In this document: positions 1-9,977 of the stretch, piece by piece | How positions within the stretch are numbered: position 1 is the stretch's first letter | Layout: the number at the start of each line of letters is the position of its first letter | Assembly: GCA_033064195.1 (NCBI GenBank) | Contig: JARBJD010000653.1 | Location: 1 to 25,824, forward strand | Direction: 5' to 3' | Length of the DNA stretch: 25,824 bases | DNA from: Blattamonas nauphoetae | Taxonomy: Eukaryota; Preaxostyla; Oxymonadida | Translations under genes and position numbers: made by a program | The notes under the pieces: model-generated | Database searches by the model: none | What the model saw: the letters and a program-made list of their open reading frames with translations, nothing else | What the model was told of the DNA's origin: nothing

Positions 1-671
1 CTCTGCTTGCCTCCCTCGTCCTCCACTCACCTCTGCTTGCCTCTCTGCTTGCCTTCCTTGTTCTCCACTCACGTCTGCTTGCCTCCCTCGTCCTCCTCCT
101 CAACTCTGCTCCCTCGTCCTCCTCTCACCTCTGCTTGCCTCCCTCGTCCTCCACTCACCTCTGCTTGCCTCTGCTTGCCTTCCTCGTCCTCCTCTCACCT
201 CTGCTCGCCTCCCTCGTCCTCCTCTCTTCTCTGCTTGCCTCCTAGTCCTCCACTCACCTCTGCTTGCCTCTGCTTGCCTTCCTCGTCCTCCACTCACCTC
301 TGCTTGCCTCCTCGTCCTCCTCTCACCTCTGCTTGCCTCCCTAGTCCTCCACTCACCTCTGCTTGCCTCTGCTTGCCTTCCTCGTCCTCCACTCTCCTCT
401 GCTTGCCTCCCTCGTCCTCCTCTCACCTCTGCTTGCCTCCCTCGTCCTCCACTCACCTCTGCTTGCCTCCCTCGTCCTCCACTCACCTCTGCTTGCCTCC
501 CTCGTCCTCCACTCCTCAGCTTGCCTCCCTCGTCTTCCACTCACCTCTGCTTGCCTCCCTCGTCCTCCTCCTCACCTCTGCTTGCCTCCCTCGTCCTCCA
601 CTCACCTCTACTTGCCTCGCTCGTCCTCCTCTCACCTCTGCTTGCCTCGCTCGTCCTCCACTCACCTCCCT
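1..671. repeat. 30-bp minisatellite array, truncated by the window edge
   Basis: About twenty tandem copies of a 30-bp pyrimidine-rich unit whose core is GCTTGCCTCCCTCGTCCTCC. Some units are expanded by a duplicated CTCTGCTTGC block (for example near 31-60, 165-180, 265-280 and 365-380), giving 40-bp variants. The plus strand is almost purely C/T. Because 30 is a multiple of three, several frames on both strands stay open; on the minus strand one frame reads a ten-residue repeat of the EWRTREASRG type. I see no start context, signal or recognisable domain, so I treat it as a non-coding satellite, although a low-complexity repeat protein cannot be excluded. The array probably continues beyond base 1. 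Confidence 0.95.
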
Positions 672-1225
672 CCGATAGACCCCCTTTTTCCTTCTGCGAC
701 ATCCAAACTCCCTCCTCGGGCCTCCGCCTCCCTCCACTCTCTCTCATCAACACTTTCCATCTTAGTTGTGTCTTCCATGCATTTTGTTGTTTTCAACTCA
801 CAATTATCACTTTCTTTCGAAACCAACCAAAGCAGTATCACTTGTTTGAACGACTGCACCACTAGAAGTGAATAAAAGTGAATTCATTCATCCAAGCTTC
901 AATGTCATGCGAAGAGGGGGAGAACAGAGGAGAGAGAGAATGAGAGAAGAGGTTGTATGGTGGTGAAGGAGACATTCACCCAGTACACCACATCCAGTGC
1001 AGTGAGGAAGATGGTTGAAAGTACAAAGTCCACCAAATGACGATCAACCCATATTGTTTTGAAATCCACATCCAATTTGTCTACTGGTATGAATAGATCG
1101 AAAAACACATGCAATCAGTTCATTGAGGTGAGAAAGAGCTATGTGAGATTTAACAGCAAATTTGAAAAAGAATGCGGAGAGGAGGTTTTGAAGGGTGATC
1201 TCGAACTTTCTATGATGTCAAAATA
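672..1225. other. no recognisable gene
   Basis: This is a spacer between the minisatellite and the polymerase fossil. The plus strand from about 960 contains long open stretches of lysine- and serine-rich sequence, which may belong to the same mobile element as the fossil to the right. I could not match them to a domain. Confidence 0.4.
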
Positions 1226-1470
1226 ATGACCCATATGTTCTTTTCGACATACTATCTGTGGTTCCTCATCGACTACTGTCACTTCATTATTGATGACATT
1301 AAGAGTGTGATGGTATTCTCGAGACATGCTAGATTTGAACCATTCGTGACCTCATTTATGAATGATAGAATAGAAGCAATGAAGGTTGGAAACAAAGGAA
1401 AGGAACCATTCTGTAAGACGAACTTGAATGGTCGTTACGGATAGGATGGAATGTACACTGAGAAATGGGA
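1226..1470 (+). mobile_element. Polinton/Maverick-type DNA polymerase B fossil (fragment)
   Basis: The plus-strand translation contains a stretch typical of the palm region of protein-primed family B DNA polymerases as carried by Polintons: a hydrophobic segment (WFLIDYCHFIIDDIKSV), a helix of the FVTSFMNDRIEAMK type, and then GNKGKEPFCKTNLNGRYG, which fits motif B (K...K..LN..YG). Only this part of the polymerase is recognisable; I saw no integrase, ATPase or capsid gene nearby. The element is a broken remnant with no visible termini and looks old. Family assignment rests on motif recognition alone. A related linear-plasmid polymerase is the main alternative. Confidence 0.6.
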
Positions 1471-1578
1471 ACGACGATAACCCATCAAGCAAATCGACTA
1501 AAACCCATCAAGTCCCACTTTTTTCTTTCTCTCGACTCATTTCAACTCCTTTAGAACAAATGGTTCAACAATACGTGA

Positions 1579-2117
1579 AGGAGTCTTTTTTCTGACACTA
1601 TTGCATCGATTCGAACTCTGGCAGTCCAACACGAGTTTGGGATCATTCTCGGGCAGAAATACAATATTGCGGCAGGATTAGTCGTCATAATCCGATGTGA
1701 ATGTGGTGGCGAGTACAAATCACAGAAGGACCCGTCCAAGAAAGCCAGAAAAGGAACAGCGACCAAGAAAACGAACTGTCCATTCATGGTGAAATTAAAG
1801 GGAACCGATGCGACTCACACGCTCACCCCCACTAATTTTACTCACAAACATCCTCTATCATTGGAACCAAACACATGGCATTCTTCTCGCATCCAAACAA
1901 CAGAAATGACAAACAAGTAAGAAACTCTGGCGAAGTCACGAACGAAACCAATGAAAGCTCAACAACTAAAGAGGAATGAAGAAGAAAAAGTGGAATTACA
2001 ATGGAAAGACTACGCAAATTTTTCACAGAAGTATTGGAAACAAACTGGTGGGCACACAAGGAGATTGTTTGTGCCTGTTACACAAAGCAGTTCCATCGTT
2101 TCGGACTCAGGAGACAT
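1579..2117 (+). pseudogene. FAR1/MULE-like zinc-cluster domain relic
   Basis: One plus-strand frame reads a FAR1/WRKY-GCM1-like DNA-binding domain, the kind found at the N-terminus of Mutator-like (MULE) transposases and FAR1-type regulators. It begins with HEFGIILGQKYNIAAGL. It continues with a C-x-C pair (RCECGGEYKS, about 1693-1722), a basic stretch, CPFMVKLKG (about 1777-1803) and an H-x-H pair (THKHPLSLEP, about 1840-1869). The same frame continues after a TAA at 1918-1920 into ETLAKSRTKPMKAQQLKR and a charged tail ending in TGA near 2117. The leading residues MVQQYVKESFF (from 1560) lie one frame away, just before a T run. No DDE catalytic domain was recognised downstream. I call it a decayed DNA-transposon fragment; a broken host regulator is the alternative. 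Confidence 0.5.
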
Positions 2118-3536
2118 CTGAACTTCTCAACTCACCGACCTTCACACGAAATGCCAGATTGTCTGATCATCTTGTGACAAAAATCAGCTTTCGAGCACTA
2201 AGTTTGATCGAGACTGAAAGAGAAAGCCATTCCACTGATTCGACATGTGAACCGTGCGGTCACGTCATGACTTCCAGTTATGGACTTCCCTGTCGATGCC
2301 AGATCAGCAGATTCATGAACAATGGACTTCATCTTCCACTTGAATCTGTTCACTCTTGTTGGCATCTTCAAAATCGTGATGTTGGTCAAACTATGAAAAT
2401 CAAACATTGTGAGAATTAAAGACCAATGCGAATCAGAGAAAACCTCAAAATACCACCTTTTTCCCGATAAAAAATATCGTTCCAGCTATATCTTCACAAC
2501 CCGTGAACCAATTTTGATGAAATGATTCATAGAAACGTTTTTTCGACGAAACGAACATTATGACAAAAATTTGGAGAAAAAATTCTGGATATTTGCGAAA
2601 ATGGAAAAAAACCCAAATTTTTCACGACAAAAAATTCTTAGATAAAATATCGATTTGTTTTTTGAGCAGCTTTTGTCGAGATGTTTACGATCACAATGCA
2701 TTTTATTTGATTCAAAACGGATGGCTGGTTGTGGAGAAAAAAGTGAAAAAAGTTGAGAAAAATGTGTACATTTCTGGCTTTCAGAGAATTTTGAGGTTTT
2801 CTCCCGACACAGGCGTTTCGGCGCAGAACCTAATTTTATTTTTCTTAGCTTGACCAATCTAAATTTTTTTAGCCGCATGTTACGGATTTTTGAATATGTA
2901 CAGATTGTTTTCACTACTATTATTATCATATCATATCCAGTGGCTTTGATTTGTCTCGAACTTTTTAAATGAAAAGGGGACAAAGTAAGATGATGATTGG
3001 AGAGAGAAAGAGGGAAACCTGCGAATACCCAAAAAACGAAACTCATTAAGGCCGTCAATCACATTTTAGACCAGAAAGCATCTGTGCTTGATTTCAAATC
3101 GATCATTTATCTGCTGAATTATCTCAACTCTTTTTCACTCTCACTGACATTGAACATATCAATAGATATATCATCCATTTCAGTGTTGTGTGTGAATTTG
3201 CAATTTTTTGTTGTAGTTAAAACGTCAGCTCAGGGGAGCAAATCTTCTCACATTTCGTGCAGATTCTAGATCGACCCTTCTCAAATTGTGTCAGTTGCTT
3301 CGGACGGAGATCCAGCGATGTCTGGATTAAGTGGGCGGATTGCATTGAAGATATGATCGTTGAACAGAAGACTGAATAGTTCTCCGGGTTCGTAATTGAC
3401 AGTGGCTCCAATGTAGTTTTGTTCTCTTGAAAGGTCATTTCCGAAAGGAAACATAATTCGATGAGATGATCGAGCCGACCCACAGAATGAATACACCAAG
3501 TGAACTATTCTCCATGAAATGTGAAAAACAACGAAT
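2118..3536. other. AT-rich spacer without a recognisable gene
   Basis: This stretch is rich in A and T runs, especially 2450-2900. It contains a minus-strand open frame of 166 codons (2558-3058) and a 112-codon one (3281-3619). Their lysine-, serine- and phenylalanine-rich composition follows the base bias, and neither shows a domain I recognise. I see no structural RNA or gene here. Confidence 0.5.
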
Positions 3537-4000
3537 AGTGGTGTCACCAAACCGTTCGGTGTTACCAATTCGGCTTTTTTTGTGAGTGACCATAATTGTC
3601 TAACCACGGAAAAAAACATTGTCTGTTAAACTCCCACGCGATCCCGAGTTAACCTTAAAATACGATTTACAGCAAATCTCCACACATTTTCCAAACTTTT
3701 TTCGATCATTTCTCCAAAACCACGTTTTTTCACGTCTTCCCAGATCCCCAACCTTTTTTTTCAAAACATTCTTTTCAACAAATGAAGATTTATGCCGAAA
3801 ATGTCATCAAAATCATTTCACAGGTTGTGAAGATGTTGCAAAAACACATGAAAAAAGCGTCCAAAAGGAGGTGTCTGGAGGTTTTCTCGCGATATCGTGA
3901 GAGTCTATTTCAAAACTTTTCATCTTTTTCTGAGTTTGACGAATAGTTTTTTTCCAAGAAAAAAGGCCGATTTGGTGACACCAGACAAATTGGTGACACA
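3537..4000. repeat. inverted-repeat pair, possible small non-autonomous element
   Basis: Bases about 3537-3580 carry GGTGTCACCAAACCGTTCGG, then a GTTACCAATTCGGC block and a T run. Bases about 3952-3998 carry the reverse complement of a closely similar sequence (an A run, GGCCGATTTGGTGACACC, then AATTGGTGACACA). The arms match at roughly four of five positions over about 40 bp, and each holds two GGTG(T/A)CACC-like boxes. The AT-rich interior of about 370 bp has no recognised gene. The pair may be the termini of a small element or part of the Merlin-like relic just to the right. I found no convincing target-site duplication. Confidence 0.4.
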
Positions 4001-4080
4001 AAAAATTGTGGAATTGTCGAAGATTTTCGTTTAAGTTTTCGTATTGGTGTGGAAAAGCAAAGAGAGGTACTATATTTGAT

Positions 4081-5010
4081 TTATGCGTGGTTAGAAGTCG
4101 ACGCACCATTGCCAGCCCCATCGGATTCATCCTCCACGCAACTGTCGGCCTGGACGTCCCACAGTTCCCGGATCTCCTCAGAAAAACTGCCCCACTCATC
4201 TTCGCTTTCCGACTTGTCCGGTTTGTAGGACAGCAACAGCCCGACCATCACCTCGAAAGGAATAAGTGAAAGGCGTCGTTCGAGCCATCGACAAAAATAA
4301 TCTCTCACAAAACGGTTTCTCACCTCATAACGAGGCAAGGCATTTCTGAGATGAGAAAACACATTTTCGATATGATTCGTGCAAGCTCCACTAGTAGGAT
4401 CGACGAAATTGCGCCTGTGGTAGACCGTTTGATGGCCATATCCCAGTTCTTTCAAACAGTCATTTGCTTTCCATTCGTCGCTTCGAATTAGTGTTCCTGG
4501 CGTAATTTTCGTTTTGATAATGGGAAGTCGAGTTGATTCCTCCTTCATTTTTCTCAATTCCACCATATGTTTGAAATCTGTTTTTTGTTCTCCCCGATGA
4601 TATTTCCAAATTCTCCCGATTGTCTCGTCAATTTCCTCCACTTGCACTTCACCACACAACATTTCTTGTCTTTCATTTCAGACTTATCCACACACACTCC
4701 TGATCAAACTCCGCCAATGCCCAATGGTGTCATCTCCAATTTGAAATGGTTTGGTCAATAATCCACGTTGTGTCAAGAAGTCGCGATCTGTGAAGAATAA
4801 ATCAAACATGGTCGAACAAAGGAAAAATGTTGATAAAACTGAAAATGTGATTTGGTTCTTTCTCGAATACAAGGGTGAGTATTTTTGTAATCATAAAAAA
4901 GTTCGACGACTCGTTTCTAAAAACGAGTCTAGTCCCTCGTGTCAGTATCTGGTCTCGTTTCACGAGAAAGACATGGAAATGTCTCGTGAATGAAGTATTG
5001 AGTCTGGACA
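4081..5010 (-). mobile_element. Merlin/ISXO2-type transposase relic (copy W)
   Basis: The minus strand encodes an IS1595/ISXO2-like (eukaryotic Merlin) DDE transposase. The 193-codon frame 4662-4081 reads VQVEEIDETIG (first acidic residue, about 4627), then KYHRG, PGTLIRSDEWKAND (second aspartate) and LGYGHQTVYHRRNFVDPTSG, then the TNHIENVF block with the third acidic residue. It ends in TAA after an acidic tail. Upstream in the same frame are the N-terminal TIGHWRSLIRSVC residues (about 4690-4730), separated by two in-frame stops. About 15 residues normally found between KYHRG and the second catalytic aspartate appear to be missing. The 5' part (about 4897-5010) matches 6989-7098. It is broken, though all three catalytic residues remain visible. 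Confidence 0.75.
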
Positions 5011-5266
5011 ATGTCAACCTCCGAGACAGGATGAGACGACATTCGAGAATTTGTATTCGAACTATTTTATGATTTCAAAAATTTTTACCCATATGTGTTG
5101 AAGGGAGGGTTAGAAGTGAAATGAGACAGGAACTGAAGAAAGAAAGTATTTGTGGAGAGCGGGAAAATGTTTTTCCGGCGAATGGCAGGCTCAGGATTCT
5201 GACGTCCACATCGACCACAGTCGAGCATCTTCATTGGAAAAAGTCTGAAAGAACAGAAGTTAAGTC

Positions 5267-5593
5267 GTGATTCATACCGGGAACAGAAATCAATCGTCAA
5301 CGACGAGGAAGACAGTCCTATCTAAGCTGATCAGCAAGTCCCTTATCGCAAGGGAAAAGAGAATAATCAAGATGGAAACAATATACACCTGGACGGAACT
5401 GAAAGGAAGACTCCGATACAAAGGATGTCTTCGGCATTTCATTTGTGGACTCAAAGCAGCTAGCGTGAAGTTAAAGAGTCATCGGTGTGCACCAGCCTTC
5501 AAAGAGGTTCACATGCAGAAGAGAAAGAAATGGGCACAAGATTTGCCTCCAGAATGTTTGCGGGTAGGAGTCGAAAACAAACTCGAAAGATAG
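5267..5593 (+). pseudogene. possible Tc1/mariner-like transposase fragment
   Basis: This 108-codon plus-strand frame is lysine- and arginine-rich. Its second half (LKSHRCAPAFKEVHMQKRKK followed by WAQD) resembles the short linker of Tc1/mariner transposases that precedes the catalytic domain, where a proline-containing segment is followed by a helix ending in K-x-WA or R-x-FA. No DDE/D residues follow, and no terminal inverted repeats were found. The resemblance is weak, and the frame could be chance. Confidence 0.25.
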
Positions 5594-6179
5594 TGTGAGC
5601 TTGTTCAGCCAATTTAGGTAGGCAACTTTAACCCCTTGAATTGACCTTTCTTCCAACTCAGGCATAAATTGTCGTAAGGTTGGTCTAAGTTGAGCACAAA
5701 GCAAATCTCTTAAATGTGTCTCACCAAGAACTGCACAAGTTTCGTCAAGTCCTGGAGCTCACTGATCTGGCCGAGGGTGAGTTGAGACGGATTCGACAAA
5801 GGTACGAATAATTGAGAGACTGAGGCGGGAATTTAAGCAATCAGCTTCATATTATCGAAATGGTTACCAATCAACACAAATCGTCGTGGAGGAAAAGGTG
5901 GAATCTTATTGGGAAAACATCAGATTACCGGAAATGAGATGGAAATCTACCGATGAGTCTTAAACGAGGTGGTTTCCTTCTAAACAAAGACTTTTTTCGA
6001 ATCAGAAGGCAGTCATTTACTAGATTCTCGACTAAGGTGTGGACCCACTGCAGAATCTGGTTCTCAATGATTGAAGCCTTTTCGCACATCAGAATTGAAG
6101 CTCGCTGACTTGAGATGAAATATGTAAGGGTAGACACTCGAACGTTCGGTTTTTTTGGCCCAGAGCAACAAGTAACTCC
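5594..6179. other. no recognisable gene
   Basis: Only short, mutually overlapping open frames on both strands are present, with no motif I recognise. The stretch lies between relic transposon pieces and is probably decayed repeat sequence. Confidence 0.4.
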
Positions 6180-7140
6180 TCGTGTCGTCGGAGGAAAGGA
6201 GAGTCAGCAAACGTAAACGACAGTCTGGAGCCTGCGATCAGATCGATCTGGCTGTCCAGAACAGTATCTTCAATCATATCAACGATCAGTCATTAAATTC
6301 TACTCTTTTCTCAACGTATCGTCATCCCCAATTCAGATCCGAACTGATTCTTCCCAATTGTTACTTTAAACAAGTTATCTCTACTCAAATCACCCACACA
6401 CAGGTCAAAGGAAGAACAGATATATGTAACAGATGTGCTCGTCTGGAGACGGAAAACATTCAATGTGCAAATCTCAGAGTTGGAGCCAGGCTCAGCTATT
6501 GCGATCTATGATTACAAAGAAATCTGGAAATCTCAATTACTAAGGATCAGGTATCTCATCAATGTCACAAAAATCAGCAAAGTTCTCTTTTATGTTTCGT
6601 TGCAACTCCGTCACACTTGCTTCGTAAAAAACTTTCATTCAATTTTCTTTTAGTCTGATTGCGGCCCTCACTTCAGAAATCGAGTCAACTCTTGCTATTG
6701 TCTCTTTCGCCAGCCCTCTTCTTCGCTGTATCAGAACACAACAATGAACTTTTTTTCATGAAGGACAGATAAAAAACTTGTACGAAGGAGCATTATGTAA
6801 ATTAGGTCAATCTGTTCGCGATAGGATCCACGAACGAGAGACTCTCAATATTTGACCTCCTCCCTTTTTTCCGACTCGAAAGATCCTTTGGACACATCCA
6901 ATCCAATCATTACTTCGATGTTGTCCCCATCCCAGACTCAGCTTCCCTCAAGTCCGTCAACATGGATGAGAATTGGTGGCATTTTTAAAAAGTTCGATGG
7001 ATAGAAATAGAAAACGAGATTAATCCCTTATGTTCGTGTCAAGTCTGGTTTCATGAGAATGATGTTGAATGCAATCGACTATGAATCATTGAGGATGGTC
7101 GATTCCTGACTTCATTGTCCAGTTGAATCCATGTCGTTTC
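6180..7140 (-). mobile_element. internally deleted Merlin-type relic (copy Z)
   Basis: This call rests on repeats shared with the better-preserved copy at 7300-8367. At the left, about 6180-6380 matches 9990-10197 (strongest over 6279-6378 versus 10098-10197, roughly 85-90% by eye) and, more weakly, 7310-7450. At the right, 6871-6951 is nearly identical to 8224-8304, and 7111-7140 to 8338-8367. These are the outer 3' and 5' portions of the same element. The middle does not show the transposase core, so it was deleted or replaced. The block at 6989-7098 also matches the 5' part of copy W. Confidence 0.5.
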
Positions 7141-7299
7141 ATTCTGCAATGGTCTCCCTCTTCCTTTTGACCAACTTCGAATACTCGGTTTCTCCAACGG
7201 AAAGGAGAAAGAAAAAACAGTTCAAAAAGCCGACTATCAACGATTGTCACAAACCTCTCTTTTCCACATAAGCATTCCAAAACCATCGTCAAGAAGTAG

Positions 7300-8367
7300 G
7301 CGATTCTTTCCGATATGTCTCAAAAAAGAAAACAATGGGTGAAAAAGGAGAATCATCCAGAGTCTTATGAGTTGAAAATAGCAAACCCATTTCGTTTTCT
7401 CTGTATCTCTCAATCTCAGCGACGATCCTTCCTGATTTGTTTCCCTTTTCTCAAACAATCATCTACTCCTTTCGAGGGAACGAGGGAAGTCAGGAGGCGG
7501 TGTGTTCTATTGTTGTTGTAGTTCAGCGATGGCATAATTAGCCTGACTCTCAATACTGACAGGATGGTGAGAATCACCCAAGTTACCCTTGTGGATTCTA
7601 TAAAAATTGAGCAATGAATCTCTCTCGATTTCTTTCTTACAAAAAATCTCCGTCTTTTCCAAAAAAGAAACGGCAAATGTCGAGTTGGTGGGCCAAAAGA
7701 TCTCCTGGAGCAGTCCCCCATTTTGACATGAATCTTGGAAGATGTGCCCACATCCCCTCCATCCGGTTGATGTGGACACCGGTAACTGGGTCTTTAAATC
7801 AGGAAAAATTGTTGAGCCTGGGTCACACACAGCCTGGATGATCCCGAGCAGAACCCAATGTTCTGGTCTAGGGTCGCCTCTCCCATTCTTCCGCCGGCCA
7901 AATAACGCCTCATCGACTTCGATTGACTTGCCTTCACCTCCAATCGTCATAAAGCCTCCCCAAACACTCATGGTGGCTGCTTGGCGGCACAGTGCGTAAA
8001 TCGTATGGACTGCCCTCGTGGCATTCGGGACAGTTCGGGATCGGGAGTAGATCTGAGTCGAGGGGATATTGGATTGTCTCCGCCTTTGAGTTGAATAGCG
8101 CTTGCCATTCCTGAATTGTATGATCATTTTGGTCGTCCATTTTTCAAAAAGTGTCAATATCATAGAGCAAGACCAGAGAAAAAAATGCATGATGGGTGAT
8201 CCAACATCTTGATCACTTGTGGCCCGACTCGAAAGATCCTTTGGACACATCCAATCCAATCATTACTTCGATGTTGTCACCATCCCAGACTCAGATTCAC
8301 TCAAAAGTTGAAATCAGTCGATTGAGACCAATTCATCTTCATTGTCCAGTTGAATCCACGTCGTCTC
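7300..8367 (-). mobile_element. Merlin/ISXO2-type transposase relic (copy X)
   Basis: Minus-strand translation shows transposase parts in order. A CPECH zinc-ribbon-like piece lies near 8030 in one frame. Then GGEGKSIEVDEALFGRRKNG with GDPRPEHWVLLGIIQ (about 7830-7950) is the classic IS1595/Merlin block holding the first catalytic aspartate. After a jump, DPVTGVHINRMEGMWAHLPR appears in another frame (about 7720-7790), matching the block around the last catalytic residue. The segment with the middle aspartate is missing, pointing to an internal deletion, and at least two frame changes are needed. The adjoining 3' part (7300-7450) and 5' part (8224-8367) recur elsewhere in the window, which outlines the element. 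It cannot encode an active transposase. Confidence 0.7.
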
Positions 8368-9229
8368 TTTCCGAAGGAATTTGTATCTTTTCTCGTCCTG
8401 GATACGTTGTGTCAGATTATCTCACCTGTATAATTTTCAAAAATTGGATTCAATAAATGCAAAATTATCTAGAAAAGTGAATTATGTCCCGTCTAAGAAT
8501 TATGTCCCACATCTATAGTCGGAAGAACCAAACTATAAGACTGACGGAATAATCCTTCTCAAAACCTACCGCCATTTCTCGGCTTTTATCGATTGAAACT
8601 TTTCACATAATAAACGCTGAGAAACAATCTTGCCGACATGACGTGAAAAAGAAAGATCATGGTTTGATCTTCCTCTCCTCTTCATCCAATCGCGTATTGT
8701 CCTTTTTACTGGTCTCCATCAGCATCTTTTCAGCATTTCTCGTTCAATATCATTCCAATAACCACTCGATCTCAATATCGAATGTGGGTTTTCACTCCTC
8801 TGAGTAGTCTATACATCGTCTTAGAAACACGAGGATTACATGAAAATCCTGTCCGCAAACGTTTAATCGAGTTCCCGGCTTGATTGAATGAATCCGTAGG
8901 TTGATCACTCCACATCGTTTTGAACATTTTTCTTTTTGCCATTTTTTAATCCCTTTCAGGAATTATTACGCACTTCTATCCGCTTTTCCACCGATATTGT
9001 CAGTGTTATTGAGAATAAGTGAACGAATGGAGTTATCGAGAACGAGTTCTGATCCTCTCCCCACATTCTTTTGTACACGTCATTCTGCTTATGGAGGGTG
9101 TTTAAACGGTGGGCGTCTAAAGTACAATCAAGTATCTCTGATATGATGAGAACAAGCCTGGTGTGATCATCATTTCTCTCATATTCCTTTCTTACAGTTT
9201 TGATCTTCCGTCAGTATAGGGGTGGCACG
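8368..9229. other. no recognisable gene
   Basis: No supported gene. The only structure I saw is a close direct repeat of GAATTATGTCCC at 8480-8491 and 8498-8509. Open frames are short and of random character. Confidence 0.5.
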
Positions 9230-9975
9230 AAATATTGGCACCGATCGTACAGGTCGGTGTAGTTGTTCTTAACACTTCATTTTATGACCTACCTCCCTAT
9301 TTTTGCCACACCTGGTCGAATTCCGCGGAAAAATTGATAATCTTTTCATAGTGTGTCACAACCAGTTTTTGTCAGCTTTTCATCACTTTTTTGACTTTAT
9401 TCAGAATGTTTCCCTGCAAAAAATTGAAATTATCCTGTTAGAAGGTGAGATGGTCGGAGAGAATGAAAGAAATCGAAGAATCAACGAGTGCGGAGAGGGG
9501 CTTGTGGCGGTCGATCGCCTGGACAAAGGGTGTGATCCAAAACATCCAGCCACAATCGCACTCTAAAAAATTATGAAAATTGGTTGAGGAAGAGAGAAGA
9601 ATCGATTGTGTGCCACTGTATGTGTTTGCATCTCGATTTGGAAGTCGAATGTGGTTGGAGGAGTTGGATCCCACCCTTTGAGCAGGGGATCCCCCTCACC
9701 AAGCCTCTTTATTCACTCGTTGATTCTTCGATTTCTTTCATTCTCTCCGACCATCTCACCTTCTAACTGGATAATTTCAATTTTTTGCAGGGAAACATTC
9801 TGAATAAAGTCAAAAAAGTGATGAAAAGTTGACAAAAACTGGTTGTGACACACTATGAAAAGATTATCAATTTTTACGCAAAATTCGACCAGATGTGACA
9901 AAAATGGGGAGGTAGGTCATAAAATGAAGTGGTAATAGTTACTGCACCGACCTGTACGATCGGTGCCAATATTTG
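9230..9975. mobile_element. foldback element with ~334-bp inverted arms
   Basis: Two long inverted arms (9230-9563 and 9641-9975) flank a loop of about 77 bp, so about 90% of the element is palindromic. The outer ends match perfectly over 30 bases starting AAATATTGGCACCGATCGTA. Matching continues at high identity to about 9500 and falls to roughly 70% in the innermost 60 bp. Each end contains a small hairpin (CACCGA...TCGGTG). The direct repeat AATATT sits immediately outside GGCACC (9231-9236) and GGTGCC (9969-9974). Being itself palindromic, it could be either a target duplication or part of the arms. No transposase is encoded. The right end abuts a Merlin-type 3' repeat (from 9978), so the element probably inserted into that copy. 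Confidence 0.85.
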
Positions 9976-9977
9976 GG

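Noticed and set aside
100-540. Minus-strand 146-codon frame in the minisatellite as a repeat protein
   Set aside because: Open because the repeat unit is a multiple of three; no leader, domain or non-repeat portion supports a real gene.
2558-3058. 166-codon minus-strand frame
   Set aside because: The region is AT-rich and low in complexity, the translation shows no domain, and a plus-strand frame overlaps it; not enough to call a gene.
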